DNA of 32,112 bases from Hahella sp. HN01 (GTDB lineage Bacteria; Pseudomonadota; Gammaproteobacteria; Pseudomonadales; Oleiphilaceae): assembly GCF_018986435.1 (NCBI RefSeq), contig NZ_JAHMIN010000006.1, positions 83,682 to 115,793 of the forward strand. The letters run 5' to 3'. Shown here in pieces: positions 19,185 to 27,064 of the stretch (within the stretch, counting starts at the first letter, position 1; each line of letters begins with the position of its first letter). A model generated the notes under the pieces. The model searched no databases. It saw nothing but the letters and a program-made list of their open reading frames with translations, and had not been told where the DNA came from. The position numbers were made by a program, and so were the translations under genes.

Positions 19185-19916
19185 ATGAACGGCGCAGTCC
19201 TTTTGGTTGATGATGAACCCGGGGTGACTCAATCCCTGACCCGTCTACTCCACCGACGAGGTTACCGCACTCATTCCGCTCATGATGGCGTGGCTGCGCT
19301 GCGGCTTATGCAGCAGCACGATTTTGACGTGGTGATCACTGACTTCAACATGCCCTACATGAACGGGGTGGAGTTTCTGCAAAAAGTCGGTCACAAGTAC
19401 CCACGCATCGAGAGAGTGTTGATGAGCGGGTTAAGTGAATTCTCCATGTTGCGGGACGCCGTCAACAGCGCCCGCGTCAGTACTTTTATAACCAAACCCT
19501 GGGACGATGAAGACCTGGTGCGCGTAGTGACCCAGTCGTTGCGTTCCGCGGCGGGACGGGAGGATGCGCAGACGTTTCGCGATATTCTCGACAACGCCAG
19601 GGAAGGGGTGGTGGTGATCGATCGCAGCGGCGTGGTGACCGATATCAATGAAAAGCTGTGCTTCTGGCTGGGGTATGAAGCCCATGAGCTGATTGGCGTG
19701 GCTTCTTCCACCATGCGGTCGGACCAGCAGCCGCGCGAAGCCTATCAGGCGTTGTACGCCGATGTGGTGGACCGGGGATGTTGGGAGGGGGAGCTGCATC
19801 TGCGTCGCAAGGACGGCGGTTCACTGAAAACCGAGACTCTGATCAAGCCTTTCCGGGACGGAGACGGTTGCATCGAACGCATTGTCTTCTACGTCTTCCC
19901 GTCGGAATTTCAGTAA
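19185..19916 (+). CDS. REC-PAS response regulator without output domain
   Basis: A 243-residue cytoplasmic protein with a receiver domain (about 4-118; LLVDDEP, phospho-acceptor aspartate in ITDFNMP, FITKPWDDEDL) and a PAS domain (about 128-243; LDNAREGVVVIDRSGVVTDIN, then EGELHLRRKDG). It ends directly after PAS, with no DNA-binding, GGDEF, EAL or HD-GYP domain. The KPWD receiver ending is the same class as the C-terminal receiver of the GGDEF/EAL protein at 2326-4854. It may work by protein contact, for example with a kinase. The start at 19185 is preferred over TTG at 19152 because AGAGGGTGA lies just upstream. A terminator follows. Confidence 0.87.
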   Translation: MNGAVLLVDDEPGVTQSLTRLLHRRGYRTHSAHDGVAALRLMQQHDFDVVITDFNMPYMNGVEFLQKVGHKYPRIERVLMSGLSEFSMLRDAVNSARVSTFITKPWDDEDLVRVVTQSLRSAAGREDAQTFRDILDNAREGVVVIDRSGVVTDINEKLCFWLGYEAHELIGVASSTMRSDQQPREAYQALYADVVDRGCWEGELHLRRKDGGSLKTETLIKPFRDGDGCIERIVFYVFPSEFQ

Positions 19917-19937
19917 AAGTCACACAGGACAATAACC

Positions 19938-19964
19938 AAAACCGGGACAGTAAGTCCCGGTTTT
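19938..19964 (+). terminator. Rho-independent terminator after the REC-PAS gene
   Basis: A perfect 11-bp stem (AAAACCGGGAC / GTCCCGGTTTT) with loop AGTAA has a T run built into its 3' arm. It starts about 20 bases after the stop at 19916. Confidence 0.85.
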
Positions 19965-20034
19965 GTCCATAGCAGCCGGTGGGAGCGTCATTTTAGTATC
20001 TAGGCTCAGTTGCAATTAACGCCTGGTAACTTCT

Positions 20035-21159
20035 ATGACGATACAAGCGCCGCGTAAGAAATTCATTTGGGTTTGGCTGTTATGGCTGGTTGGTTTTTAT
20101 AGCATCTGGGCGTTCCTGGTGTTCGGCCTCGATCAATGGAGGGCGGTGACGGAACACTGGCCTATCGCTCTGGCGATGGCGCTGGGGAGTTACGCCGCTG
20201 GTTCTACGCCCATGGGCGGCGGCACTGTTGGGTTTCCTGTGTTGGTGTTGTTGTTTGATATGCCGGCGACCTTGGGGCGGGACTTCAGTTTCGCCGTACA
20301 GGCGATCGGGATGACCAGCGCCAGCATTTTCATACTGGCTCGTCGCCAGCCTCTCGCCTGGTCTATGCTGTTCGGCGCTATGTTTGGCGCACTGATCGGC
20401 ACGCCTTTGGGAATTTTCTTCATCGCCCCTTATGTTCCTGGCTTGTTGATAAAAGTCGTGTTTGCAGTGATCTGGGCCAGCTTCGGCATTCTGCATCTGT
20501 ATCGTATTCGTGAGATCGCTGGCCATAGTGGCATGACCGAGTTCGACGAGAACTGGGATTTTCGTGTCGGCGCCATGCTTGGCCTGTGCGCTGGCGCATC
20601 GGTCGCTTCCGTCACTGGCGTTGGCATCGACATGGTGATTTATAGCGCACTGGTGTTGCTGTGCCGCGCGGACCTCAAGATCGCGATTCCGACCTCCGTT
20701 GTGATTATGGCGTTCACTTCCGTGCTGGGCGTGGTGGTGAAAAATCTATCTACTGGCATGCAGCCGGGCGTGTATGAAAACTGGCTGGCGGCGGCGCCGA
20801 TTGTCGCACTGGGGGCTCCTTTGGGCGCCTACATCGTAGATTTGATTGGGCGTAAACCGACGCTGTTGTTCGTGGCGGTGCTGTGTGTGGGGCAGTTTAT
20901 CTGGACCTGCTCCGTAGAGCGTCACACCCTTGGCGTGGCTGGCGTTCTGATGGCGGTGGGCGCAGTGGGCGTCTGTCTGTATGGCTTTGAGCGTCTGCGC
21001 GCCTGGGGAGCGGTTCTGGTAGGAGAAGCCAAGGAGAAGCAGGCTGCGAAGACTCGTTTGGCGTATCTGGCGGAAATGTCCGGACAGTCTTTGTCTCAGA
21101 ACCCTTATCCGCCACAGGGGCGCCCGGTGAAACAGGTGGAAGCGGCGGACGTAAGCTAA
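20035..21159 (+). CDS. TauE/SafE family membrane exporter
   Basis: A 374-residue polytopic inner-membrane protein with eight or so transmembrane helices. It has the two-repeat layout of TauE/SafE (sulfite/sulfoacetate exporter-like) proteins. The first repeat contains GSYAAGSTPMGGGTVGFPVL; the second contains CAGASVASVTGVGIDM. Members export small organic or inorganic sulfur anions such as sulfite, sulfoacetate or taurine-derived products. It ends in a cytoplasmic tail rich in Gln, Lys and Pro (about 335-374), longer than in many members. It is monocistronic: a terminator precedes it and another candidate follows. No sulfonate catabolic genes are adjacent, so the substrate is unknown. Confidence 0.87.
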   Translation: MTIQAPRKKFIWVWLLWLVGFYSIWAFLVFGLDQWRAVTEHWPIALAMALGSYAAGSTPMGGGTVGFPVLVLLFDMPATLGRDFSFAVQAIGMTSASIFILARRQPLAWSMLFGAMFGALIGTPLGIFFIAPYVPGLLIKVVFAVIWASFGILHLYRIREIAGHSGMTEFDENWDFRVGAMLGLCAGASVASVTGVGIDMVIYSALVLLCRADLKIAIPTSVVIMAFTSVLGVVVKNLSTGMQPGVYENWLAAAPIVALGAPLGAYIVDLIGRKPTLLFVAVLCVGQFIWTCSVERHTLGVAGVLMAVGAVGVCLYGFERLRAWGAVLVGEAKEKQAAKTRLAYLAEMSGQSLSQNPYPPQGRPVKQVEAADVS

Positions 21160-21173
21160 GGCGACTCTTCATA

Positions 21174-21218
21174 GACGGACATCATAGACAATCTCGTGGA
21201 CGCACATCATCGACAATC
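21174..21218. repeat. Two-copy 20-base direct repeat, 25-base period
   Basis: Copies at 21174-21193 and 21199-21218 differ at two of twenty positions (core ACATCAT-GACAATC). They lie shortly after the TauE/SafE stop codon. Function unknown. Confidence 0.6.
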
Positions 21219-21241
21219 CAGTTCTACATAATAGAGCAAAC

Positions 21242-21270
21242 AAGCGGCCGGAAAGCCTCCTGCCGCTTTT
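21242..21270 (+). terminator. Candidate terminator of the TauE/SafE gene
   Basis: A 7-bp stem (AAGCGGC / GCCGCTT) with a 13-base loop is followed by a short T run and a pyrimidine-rich stretch. Confidence 0.55.
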
Positions 21271-21459
21271 CCCTGTTTCCATCAATGAAATCGCCGGATT
21301 GTTTAGACCGCTTACTTTGACTTGGCGTTATTGCGCTCCTACCTTTAGTTAATCAGGGCCATAGATTTTGCCTGTTACAGGGTGATCTCCGGCTCCGTTT
21401 CAATTGCAAAAATCAGATCGCCCGGGATTGGCGCATTACCCTGGTTAGGGGAACCTTCG

Positions 21460-22200
21460 ATGCGTTACAGGCTGTTGTTGTCGATTTTTATGCTTGCCTT
21501 GATGACCTCTCCGCTACAGGCTGAACCGCGCCTGATCGCCGGCGAAGCGCCATTATTCTGCTATATGGAAAGAGATAAAGTGCGCGGCGTGGCCTGTGAC
21601 CTGTTGCGTGAGATGGCGCAGCGAGTGGGGCACTCAGGGGAAATTGAGTTGATGCCTTTCAAGCGGGCGTTGCATGAGACCAAAAATACTCAGGATGCGC
21701 TGATGGTTCCGGTGGCCCGCACGGACGAACGAGCGCCGGATTACCAATGGCTGACGGAAATACTGCAGGAAGAGTTTCTGCTGGCGGCCTTGCGTGAAAG
21801 TCAGGCGGACATTTCCAATTTTGATGCGGCCAGGAAGCTGAATATTGGCGTATTGATTGGCGGCGCTGCTGCTCAGATCATCAAGGATCAGCATTTGGTT
21901 CATGTGCAGGAAGTCTACACGGAAGAGCTGAACGTGCGGAAACTGGCGGCGGGGCGCATAGACGCCTGGCTGGGCTCCTGGAACGTCATGCGGCAGGCGC
22001 AGCGGGATCTGGGATATCCTGACGATGCACTACGCCGCGGAGCCGTGGGCATTCGGGTGCGCATTTATCTGGCGGGCTCGCCAGGGTTGGGGCCGTTGGA
22101 AGCGGCGAAGTGGCTCACCGCCTTCAAATCCATGCAGGACGACGGCGTATACGCCCGTATTCTGGAACGCTATCGCTACCAACAGCCCTCGCAGCAGTAG
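21460..22200 (+). CDS. Family 3 periplasmic solute-binding protein
   Basis: A 246-residue secreted protein of the SBP_bac_3 (amino-acid-binding-like) type. The signal peptide (core LLLSIFMLALMTSPLQA) is followed by the GEAPLFCYMERDKVRGVACDLLRE-like start of lobe 1, where the ligand-binding glutamate/glycine pattern is degenerate. Later blocks are PVARTDERAPDYQWL, LNIGVLIGG and RKLAAGRIDAWLG. Proteins of this short, transporter-less type are common in marine gammaproteobacteria and may be orphan sensors. The ATG at 21460 is supported by AGGGGAA upstream; earlier in-frame codons back to 21382 are rejected. It converges with bfr, with a 13-base gap. Ligand unknown. Confidence 0.83.
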   Translation: MRYRLLLSIFMLALMTSPLQAEPRLIAGEAPLFCYMERDKVRGVACDLLREMAQRVGHSGEIELMPFKRALHETKNTQDALMVPVARTDERAPDYQWLTEILQEEFLLAALRESQADISNFDAARKLNIGVLIGGAAAQIIKDQHLVHVQEVYTEELNVRKLAAGRIDAWLGSWNVMRQAQRDLGYPDDALRRGAVGIRVRIYLAGSPGLGPLEAAKWLTAFKSMQDDGVYARILERYRYQQPSQQ

Positions 22201-22213
22201 GCTCGCGGCGATC

Positions 22214-22678
22214 TCACATGTGAGACTGCAGGTAATTCTGCTCGCCCACTTTGTCCATCAGATCCAGCTGAGTCTCCAGCCAGTCGATGTGTTCTTCCTC
22301 ATCTTCAAGAATGTCCTGGAACAGGTCCCGGCTCACATAATCCGCATGTTTTTCACAGTAAGCGATGGCGGCGCGCAGGTCTTTGGCGGCGTCCATTTCC
22401 AGGCTGAGATCGCAGGACAGCATTTCGCGCACGTTTTCACCGATGCGCAACTTGCCGAGTTTTTGTAGATTGGGCAGGCCTTCCAGAAACAGGATGCGGT
22501 TAACCAGATTGTCCGCATGCTTCATCTCGTCGATGGACTCTTTGTATTCGTGCTCATTCAGTTCTTCCAGACCCCAGTTCTTATACATGCGGGCGTGCAG
22601 GAAATATTGATTGATGGCGATTAGCTCGTTGCCCAAAACAGTGTTCAGATGCGTGATGACTTTCGGATCGCTTTTCAT
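22214..22678 (-). CDS. bfr: Bacterioferritin
   Basis: A 154-residue iron-storage subunit that assembles into a 24-mer shell, oxidises Fe(II) and stores ferric mineral in the cytoplasm. All ferroxidase ligands are in place: E18, E51, H54, E94, E127 and H130. The haem-binding M52 is present, so this is a haem-containing bacterioferritin rather than ferritin. Length is close to the usual 155-160. GGGAGG lies eight bases before the ATG. No bacterioferritin-associated ferredoxin gene is adjacent. A -10 box and a pair of TGATCA palindromes lie upstream. An iron-responsive control is expected for the family but no clear Fur box overlaps its promoter. Confidence 0.96.
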   Translation of the reverse strand: MKSDPKVITHLNTVLGNELIAINQYFLHARMYKNWGLEELNEHEYKESIDEMKHADNLVNRILFLEGLPNLQKLGKLRIGENVREMLSCDLSLEMDAAKDLRAAIAYCEKHADYVSRDLFQDILEDEEEHIDWLETQLDLMDKVGEQNYLQSHM

Positions 22679-22745
22679 CGTCGTAACCTCCCTCCCATTG
22701 ATCCTCAGGGGATAAAAGTCGACGCCCCTGAGGGATATGTCTCGT

Positions 22746-22767
22746 TGATCACGGTTTGATCATTATA
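22746..22767 (-). promoter_or_regulatory. Candidate bfr promoter -10 box with twin TGATCA sites
   Basis: Reading leftward, TATAAT (22762-22767) is followed at the expected start of transcription by two TGATCA palindromes (22757-22762 and 22746-22751). Their starts are 11 bases apart, one helical turn. The -35 element is weak. The pair could be an operator. Confidence 0.4.
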
Positions 22768-22903
22768 GGCTAGTTGTCGCCATGCATAAAATGTAACCAG
22801 CTGATATATAGACAAAAACAGTGGTATATTTGATTCTCATTCGTGTTAGGTTTCTCTTTTGTCGAAATCCGAGTTGGAGAGAGGAGTAAGAGGTTTCAGG
22901 GAT

Positions 22904-24043
22904 ATGAAGATATGGCTGTTTGTCTGTCTGGTCACGACATTGGCGCATACCTCGCAAGCCGTTGCTGCATCGCCAGCCATGGGCGAACTGACGCTGGATA
23001 AACAGGCGACATTGTCTGAGCAGACGATGCTGGATGAGCAGACGATACTGAATGAGCAGACGATGCTGGATGAACAGACACTGGCAGCAGCGCTGTCCAA
23101 CCAAAAGACGCGACCATTTAGCGGCGTTGCGGTGATCGCGCAAGGAGAGCGTATTCTGTACAGCTACGCCCATGGCGCGAGTACGCCTATCCCCCTTAAC
23201 AGCCGCTTCCTTATCGGTTCGTTGAGTAAGCAAATCACCGCCGTTCTGACGCTGCAGCAGGCGCAAGCTGCAGCGCTCCGATTAAATGCGTCTCTCGCTG
23301 ACTATGGCTTGTCGCTATCAGAGCCCTGGTTGCAGCAAGTGCGGGTAGGCGAGTTGCTTAATCATACGTCCGGCGTCACTCGTCCTGGCGCGCCTCTGAA
23401 ATTTCAGCCCGGCGACAGCTTCGCGTATTCCAATTATGGATATGAGATTTTGGGCGAACTGATTGAGCGGGTCTCCGGACGTTCTTATCGCGAGTTGGCG
23501 ACGAAATTGTTTCAAGGTTGCGGCATGACGGAAAGCGTCGTTCCAGAGGCGAATAATGCGATCTATCCCGACGGATTGGCGCAGGGCTACAGCGAGGACG
23601 AGCAAGGCGGTTTGGCTGCGGCGGATATAAAAGGCTCTTTTCAGCGTGCGCCGTCTTCGGGCGTCGTCTCTACGGCGATGGATTTGGTCCGCTGGAATCA
23701 GTGCTTGCATGATGGCGTCGCTTTGGCTCCGGAGTGGTATGGGAGGATGACGCAAGCGTCAGCCACGCGCAGCCACCGCTGGGGAGAGCTGGGATACGGG
23801 TATGGCGTGCAAGTGTCGCGACAGGGTCCGCGTGAATACAGTCATAGCGGTTATGTGCCGGGCTATATCTCAACTTTGTCTTACTTCCCGGAACGCAAAA
23901 TCAGTTTGGTGGTATTGGAGAATGTCTCCTTGTCGGTGCGTAACATGGGCAGGGTATTTCATCACCATGACCAAGTGCGCAGCCTGTTAATGCGGGCGTT
24001 GCAAGCGTCTCCAGCTACCGTGGCCACCCAGGAGAGGCAGTAA
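22904..24043 (+). CDS. Secreted serine hydrolase of the beta-lactamase (class C/EstB-like) family
   Basis: A 379-residue protein with a signal peptide (core LFVCLVTTLAHTSQAVA) and a serine beta-lactamase fold. Catalytic motifs: S106-x-x-K109 (GSLSKQ), Y175-S-N177 (YSNYG) and H314-S-G316 in place of KTG. The HxG form is typical of class C-like esterases, peptidases and the beta-lactamase-related LACTB group rather than true cephalosporinases. Between the signal and the catalytic domain is a five-copy six-residue repeat (LDEQTM-like, residues about 31-60). The ATG at 22904 is chosen for the signal peptide; the frame begins at a TTG at 22859. Substrate unknown. Confidence 0.87.
   Translation: MKIWLFVCLVTTLAHTSQAVAASPAMGELTLDKQATLSEQTMLDEQTILNEQTMLDEQTLAAALSNQKTRPFSGVAVIAQGERILYSYAHGASTPIPLNSRFLIGSLSKQITAVLTLQQAQAAALRLNASLADYGLSLSEPWLQQVRVGELLNHTSGVTRPGAPLKFQPGDSFAYSNYGYEILGELIERVSGRSYRELATKLFQGCGMTESVVPEANNAIYPDGLAQGYSEDEQGGLAAADIKGSFQRAPSSGVVSTAMDLVRWNQCLHDGVALAPEWYGRMTQASATRSHRWGELGYGYGVQVSRQGPREYSHSGYVPGYISTLSYFPERKISLVVLENVSLSVRNMGRVFHHHDQVRSLLMRALQASPATVATQERQ
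22994..23083 (+). repeat. In-frame 18-base tandem repeat (five copies)
   Basis: Five 18-base units encode LDKQAT, LSEQTM, LDEQTI, LNEQTM and LDEQTL. The last four (23012-23083) are closest to each other at the DNA level; the first is degenerate. The tract lies between the signal peptide and catalytic domain of the hydrolase and could change length by replication slippage without breaking the frame. Confidence 0.85.
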
Positions 24044-24197
24044 ACCCCGTGTCTGTTTGGTCTCGGACACAAGTGTGAGCTACTCTTTGATTTAAGTGGA
24101 AAATTTGTGGATCTGTTGTGTTTAGGGAGGTGAGCGGCGCGAAAGTGGGAATGTAGGGATAGGTATCAGAAAATGTCAGTCAACAGGAGTGATAAGG

Positions 24198-24998
24198 ATG
24201 ATGCGTCAAATCATGTTAATCGCAGCCGCGCTTATACTGTCCGGGTGTGAGTCCATCGCCAAAAATTATCTGCCCGGTGAGTTGATTCTGCCGGCGAAAA
24301 ATTCCTCATCCCATCCCTATATCACCGATGAAGGGATGATCGACTTGTCTCAGTTGAACCTGAAAAGCAACAGTAAAACCTATCGCAATCAGGTGATGTC
24401 TCAAGCGATCGCGCTATCCGATAGAAAATGCACCCTGCACAAGGCTGGCATTATCTCAAACGCCAACGCCTGGAACGTGGGCACGGGCTCGGCCGCCATG
24501 TTGTTCTCAGGAACCGCCTCCGTGTTGTCTCACGCCAAAACCGCCGGCAATCTGGCCGCAGCCGCCACCGCCACGTCCGGCATTCAATCTTTAGTGAACA
24601 AAGAAGTCTACGCAGACGCCCTGGGCACGACCATACTGCGCTCCATCGACGTGGCCCGCTCCAAACACAAAGCGGTACTGGAAGCCGGTATGAAAAACAC
24701 CACCGCGGACTACCCACTGTCCCTGGCCGTCCTGGACATGCAAGCCTACCACGACAGCTGCTCCCTCATGGCGGGCCTGGTGGAAGTCACCAAAGCCTTC
24801 GAAAACCGCAGCCCCTCGCGTAATGAGTTGAAAAGGGATATCAATTACCTCGGCGAAAGAATCGCCTCAATCAGAGAAGCGCAACGCAGCGGCGTCACCC
24901 TGACAAAAGACGAACAAGACAGCCTCGACGAATTCACCCGCGTGCTTAAGATGAAGGAACTACAGTATGTCGGGGAGGGTGGGGCTTCTAAGGATTAG
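24198..24998 (+). CDS. Lipoprotein of unknown function
   Basis: A 266-residue predicted lipoprotein with lipobox LSGC (C17) after a short signal peptide. The next residues are Glu-Ser, so outer-membrane sorting is expected. The mature part has a hydrophobic, Ala/Gly/Ser-rich segment (GTGSAAMLFSGTASVLSHAK region, about residues 95-125) and helical C-terminal sequence with many charged residues (about 205-255). Two cysteines (RKCTLH and DSCSLM) may pair. AGGAG lies eight bases before the ATG at 24198. No domain recognised and no operon partner is clear; the following gene starts 38 bases later but is much more AT-rich. Confidence 0.75.
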   Translation: MMRQIMLIAAALILSGCESIAKNYLPGELILPAKNSSSHPYITDEGMIDLSQLNLKSNSKTYRNQVMSQAIALSDRKCTLHKAGIISNANAWNVGTGSAAMLFSGTASVLSHAKTAGNLAAAATATSGIQSLVNKEVYADALGTTILRSIDVARSKHKAVLEAGMKNTTADYPLSLAVLDMQAYHDSCSLMAGLVEVTKAFENRSPSRNELKRDINYLGERIASIREAQRSGVTLTKDEQDSLDEFTRVLKMKELQYVGEGGASKD

Positions 24999-25036
24999 TA
25001 TGTCTATTATGGGAAAAATAGAGGGTATAAAGAGCG

Positions 25037-25366
25037 ATGAAGCTGCTTGAATTTATTGACAAGGTAAAGAAAAGGCCGGGAATGTATTTATACGGCGACA
25101 ACCCGCTTAATTCTCTTGAAATGATGATTTACGGCTATGAAGTCGCGTTAAAAAATCATGCTATTGAAGGCGATTTGTGTAATTTTAGGGCTGAATTTAA
25201 TAACTATTTATTTAAGGCGTTAGGCTGGAGCACGTCGCGAGGATGGGCCAATGCAATAGTCGCCAATACGGCATCCACAGAAGAAGCGACAGAAATTTTC
25301 TTTGATTTGGTCGGCCGGTTTGTTTTATTGAAGTATGGAATCAAAAGTTCGATCTATGATGGCTGA
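25037..25366 (+). CDS. Small unknown protein, immunity-protein-like
   Basis: A 109-residue cytoplasmic protein with no signal peptide. The N-terminus KLLEFIDKVKKRPGMYL followed by LNSLEMMIYGYEVAL recalls a group of small proteins (xRPGMYLGxxxL-like start) that I associate with immunity proteins of polymorphic toxin systems. This is recollection, not a search. The DNA is clearly more AT-rich than the genes to the left, suggesting recent acquisition. No toxin gene is adjacent. The start has a modest AGAG site. Confidence 0.62.
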   Translation: MKLLEFIDKVKKRPGMYLYGDNPLNSLEMMIYGYEVALKNHAIEGDLCNFRAEFNNYLFKALGWSTSRGWANAIVANTASTEEATEIFFDLVGRFVLLKYGIKSSIYDG

Positions 25367-25489
25367 AGGTGAGAGTGGTTTGAGGTAGGAGGCTGCTTTC
25401 AAGCCAGAATCTGGCAAAGAAGTTTTGTTATTGATCAGAGTGTGCAAATTGTCTCAATTGTTTAAGGGATTTAACTTGGATTATAGTTT

Positions 25490-25978
25490 GTGAAAATTGC
25501 CACAGAATTTATTGTTCTTCACAAAGATCAGAAAATGCCTGAAGAAGAGATGTTTTGCGCCTCTCTTTGGAGGGCAGATGATACTGATTCAGATGGAGAC
25601 TATTATTACTATAATATTAATGGCCGTTGGACAAGTCTTTCCATTACTAAGAGAGAGCCAGATGGGAAGGAAAGCTCTTTGTCCGTGAGTGTTTATTGGG
25701 AATTTGATCGGCTTTATGAGCCTGCTATTTTAGAAGATGATGACCTGAAGCGCTTTATAGATTATAAACATCAGGGTCGATATGCTGATGTTAAGGCTAT
25801 TAGTGACATAGAGAAACTTGGTGTAACATCTCTCTCGTTTGAAACTTACAGCTTGGTTGATTATGAGGAGTTCTTGCGTACGGTCTATTTTTATCTGGAC
25901 TATACAAAAGGTATATTGGTCAACTTTAAAGGTTTCAATGCAGAAAGATTTAAAGAAGAATTTCTTTCTGAAGAATGA
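25490..25978 (+). CDS. Acidic unknown protein in AT-rich island
   Basis: A 162-residue, acidic, Tyr- and Asp-rich soluble protein with no recognised domain. The sequence contains a DDTDSDGDYYYY stretch and a C-terminal VNFKGFNAERFKEEFL. It follows the other AT-rich small gene after a 123-base gap. The GTG start at 25490 has a poor ribosome binding site; an internal ATG at 25535 is possible. Size, acidity and context fit an immunity or accessory protein acquired by transfer, but nothing proves this. Confidence 0.55.
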   Translation: MKIATEFIVLHKDQKMPEEEMFCASLWRADDTDSDGDYYYYNINGRWTSLSITKREPDGKESSLSVSVYWEFDRLYEPAILEDDDLKRFIDYKHQGRYADVKAISDIEKLGVTSLSFETYSLVDYEEFLRTVYFYLDYTKGILVNFKGFNAERFKEEFLSEE

Positions 25979-26060
25979 TGCTGTCATCAGTTCTGTGTAT
26001 TACTGCTGGTTTGTTAGATACAGCTAACTAGCTATCATCTAGATAAATATCGAGAGTGAA

Positions 26061-26468
26061 ATGAGCGCCAGACACCACGGCTCCTGCCTATGCGGTGAAG
26101 TACGATTTGAGATAGAGGGCGATTTTGAAAGTTTCTATCTCTGCCACTGCGAGCATTGCCGCAAAGACACCGGGTCGGCGCATGCTTCAAACTTATTCTC
26201 TACCACGGCGCAATTGGTGTGGCTGAGCGGAGAAGAGCAGGTCAAAACGTTCACGCTGCCAGGAACCCGGCATTGCAAAAGCTTTTGTTCACACTGCGGC
26301 TCAGCGTTGCCGAATATTCAGATGAATGGCCAACTCCTGGCCGTTCCCGCCGGCAGCCTTGATAGCAAAGTCACGATAAAACCCAATGCGCATATCTTTG
26401 TCTCCAGCAGGGCGGAGTGGGATGCCGAGTTGGAGACGGCGCCGATGGTGGAGAGGGCTCCAGGATAA
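26061..26468 (+). CDS. GFA (glutathione-dependent formaldehyde-activating/CENP-V) family protein
   Basis: A 135-residue zinc-binding protein. The cysteine pattern is that of GFA domains: C9-x-C11, C28-x-C30-x-x-C33 and C76-x-x-C79, with GSCLCGEVRFEI at the start and FCSHCGSALP near the middle. Members bind two zinc ions. The founding member was proposed to help form S-hydroxymethylglutathione, but most, like this one, have unproven roles. It stands alone. GAGAGTGAA precedes the ATG. GC content returns to that of the chromosome here. Confidence 0.85.
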   Translation: MSARHHGSCLCGEVRFEIEGDFESFYLCHCEHCRKDTGSAHASNLFSTTAQLVWLSGEEQVKTFTLPGTRHCKSFCSHCGSALPNIQMNGQLLAVPAGSLDSKVTIKPNAHIFVSSRAEWDAELETAPMVERAPG

Positions 26469-26521
26469 AAGCAGTGTTGACGTTGCATGATGTTGTAAGA
26501 GCCTGGCGCTGAAGCATTGAT

Positions 26522-27052
26522 ATGAAGTCAAAAATCTTATTTTCAGTAGTTATTATCTTCGTGGCGGCTATAGCCTCCTTTTTCATTCTGGCGATCCGTG
26601 ATCCCGTTTTTCTGGCTGGGGGCAGTGACGCGTTGGACGTGGTCGTTACCCCAAAACCCATAACTCAATGGATTTCTGTAAGCCTCTTTTGTATGGCTTT
26701 CTTCTATCTCGTTTTCTCAAAACCTGCCCTTAGCATTTGGGGCAAGTTTGTTAAGGTGGGTTTGGGAGCGACCAGTTTGATGTTGCTGGTATCCAGTGGT
26801 CATACCTATACGATATCCGGCAAGGCGCATGCCTTGATTGATCAATGGTATGGCGTTTCGGTGCAGTCGCTTGGGTTTAATCCTACGGAAGGAGTTCAGG
26901 GCATCCGTTATGAAAATGGCGGCTTGTTTGTTTATCTCCTGAAAGAGGGAGAAGTGAAGCAAACTATTCTGACTGGGCCAATATGGTGGGGGCTGAATGA
27001 GGAAACGGTGCTGTCCGCATTGGAGCATTCGGGTGTGCGTTCATACGAATAG
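26522..27052 (+). CDS. Small membrane protein of unknown function
   Basis: A 176-residue protein with three predicted helices (about 5-26, 48-67 and 78-94) and a C-terminal soluble part (about 100-176) containing VQGIRYENGGLFVYLLKEGEV. I do not recognise the family. The ribosome binding site is poor. It converges with the binding-protein gene, with a 12-base gap between stops. Confidence 0.65.
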   Translation: MKSKILFSVVIIFVAAIASFFILAIRDPVFLAGGSDALDVVVTPKPITQWISVSLFCMAFFYLVFSKPALSIWGKFVKVGLGATSLMLLVSSGHTYTISGKAHALIDQWYGVSVQSLGFNPTEGVQGIRYENGGLFVYLLKEGEVKQTILTGPIWWGLNEETVLSALEHSGVRSYE

Positions 27053-27064
27053 GCCCGGCGGCAT

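Larger units (their letters stand above)
21160..21459. other. Intergenic region with repeat and terminator
   Basis: This 300-base gap has no gene. It holds a 20-base direct repeat (21174-21218), a candidate terminator for the TauE/SafE gene (21242-21270) and an otherwise featureless upstream region for the binding protein. The frame of that protein is open back to 21382 but lacks signal-peptide character there. Confidence 0.6.

Noticed and set aside
22831-22841. TGATTCTCATT as half of a Fur box between bfr and the serine hydrolase
   Set aside because: Nine of eleven positions match TGATAATCATT, but the second half of the 19-mer is absent; too weak to call.
22904-24043. Antibiotic-resistance cephalosporinase (AmpC)
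   Set aside because: Third motif is HSG rather than KTG and the overall pattern fits esterase/peptidase-like members; no ampR neighbour.
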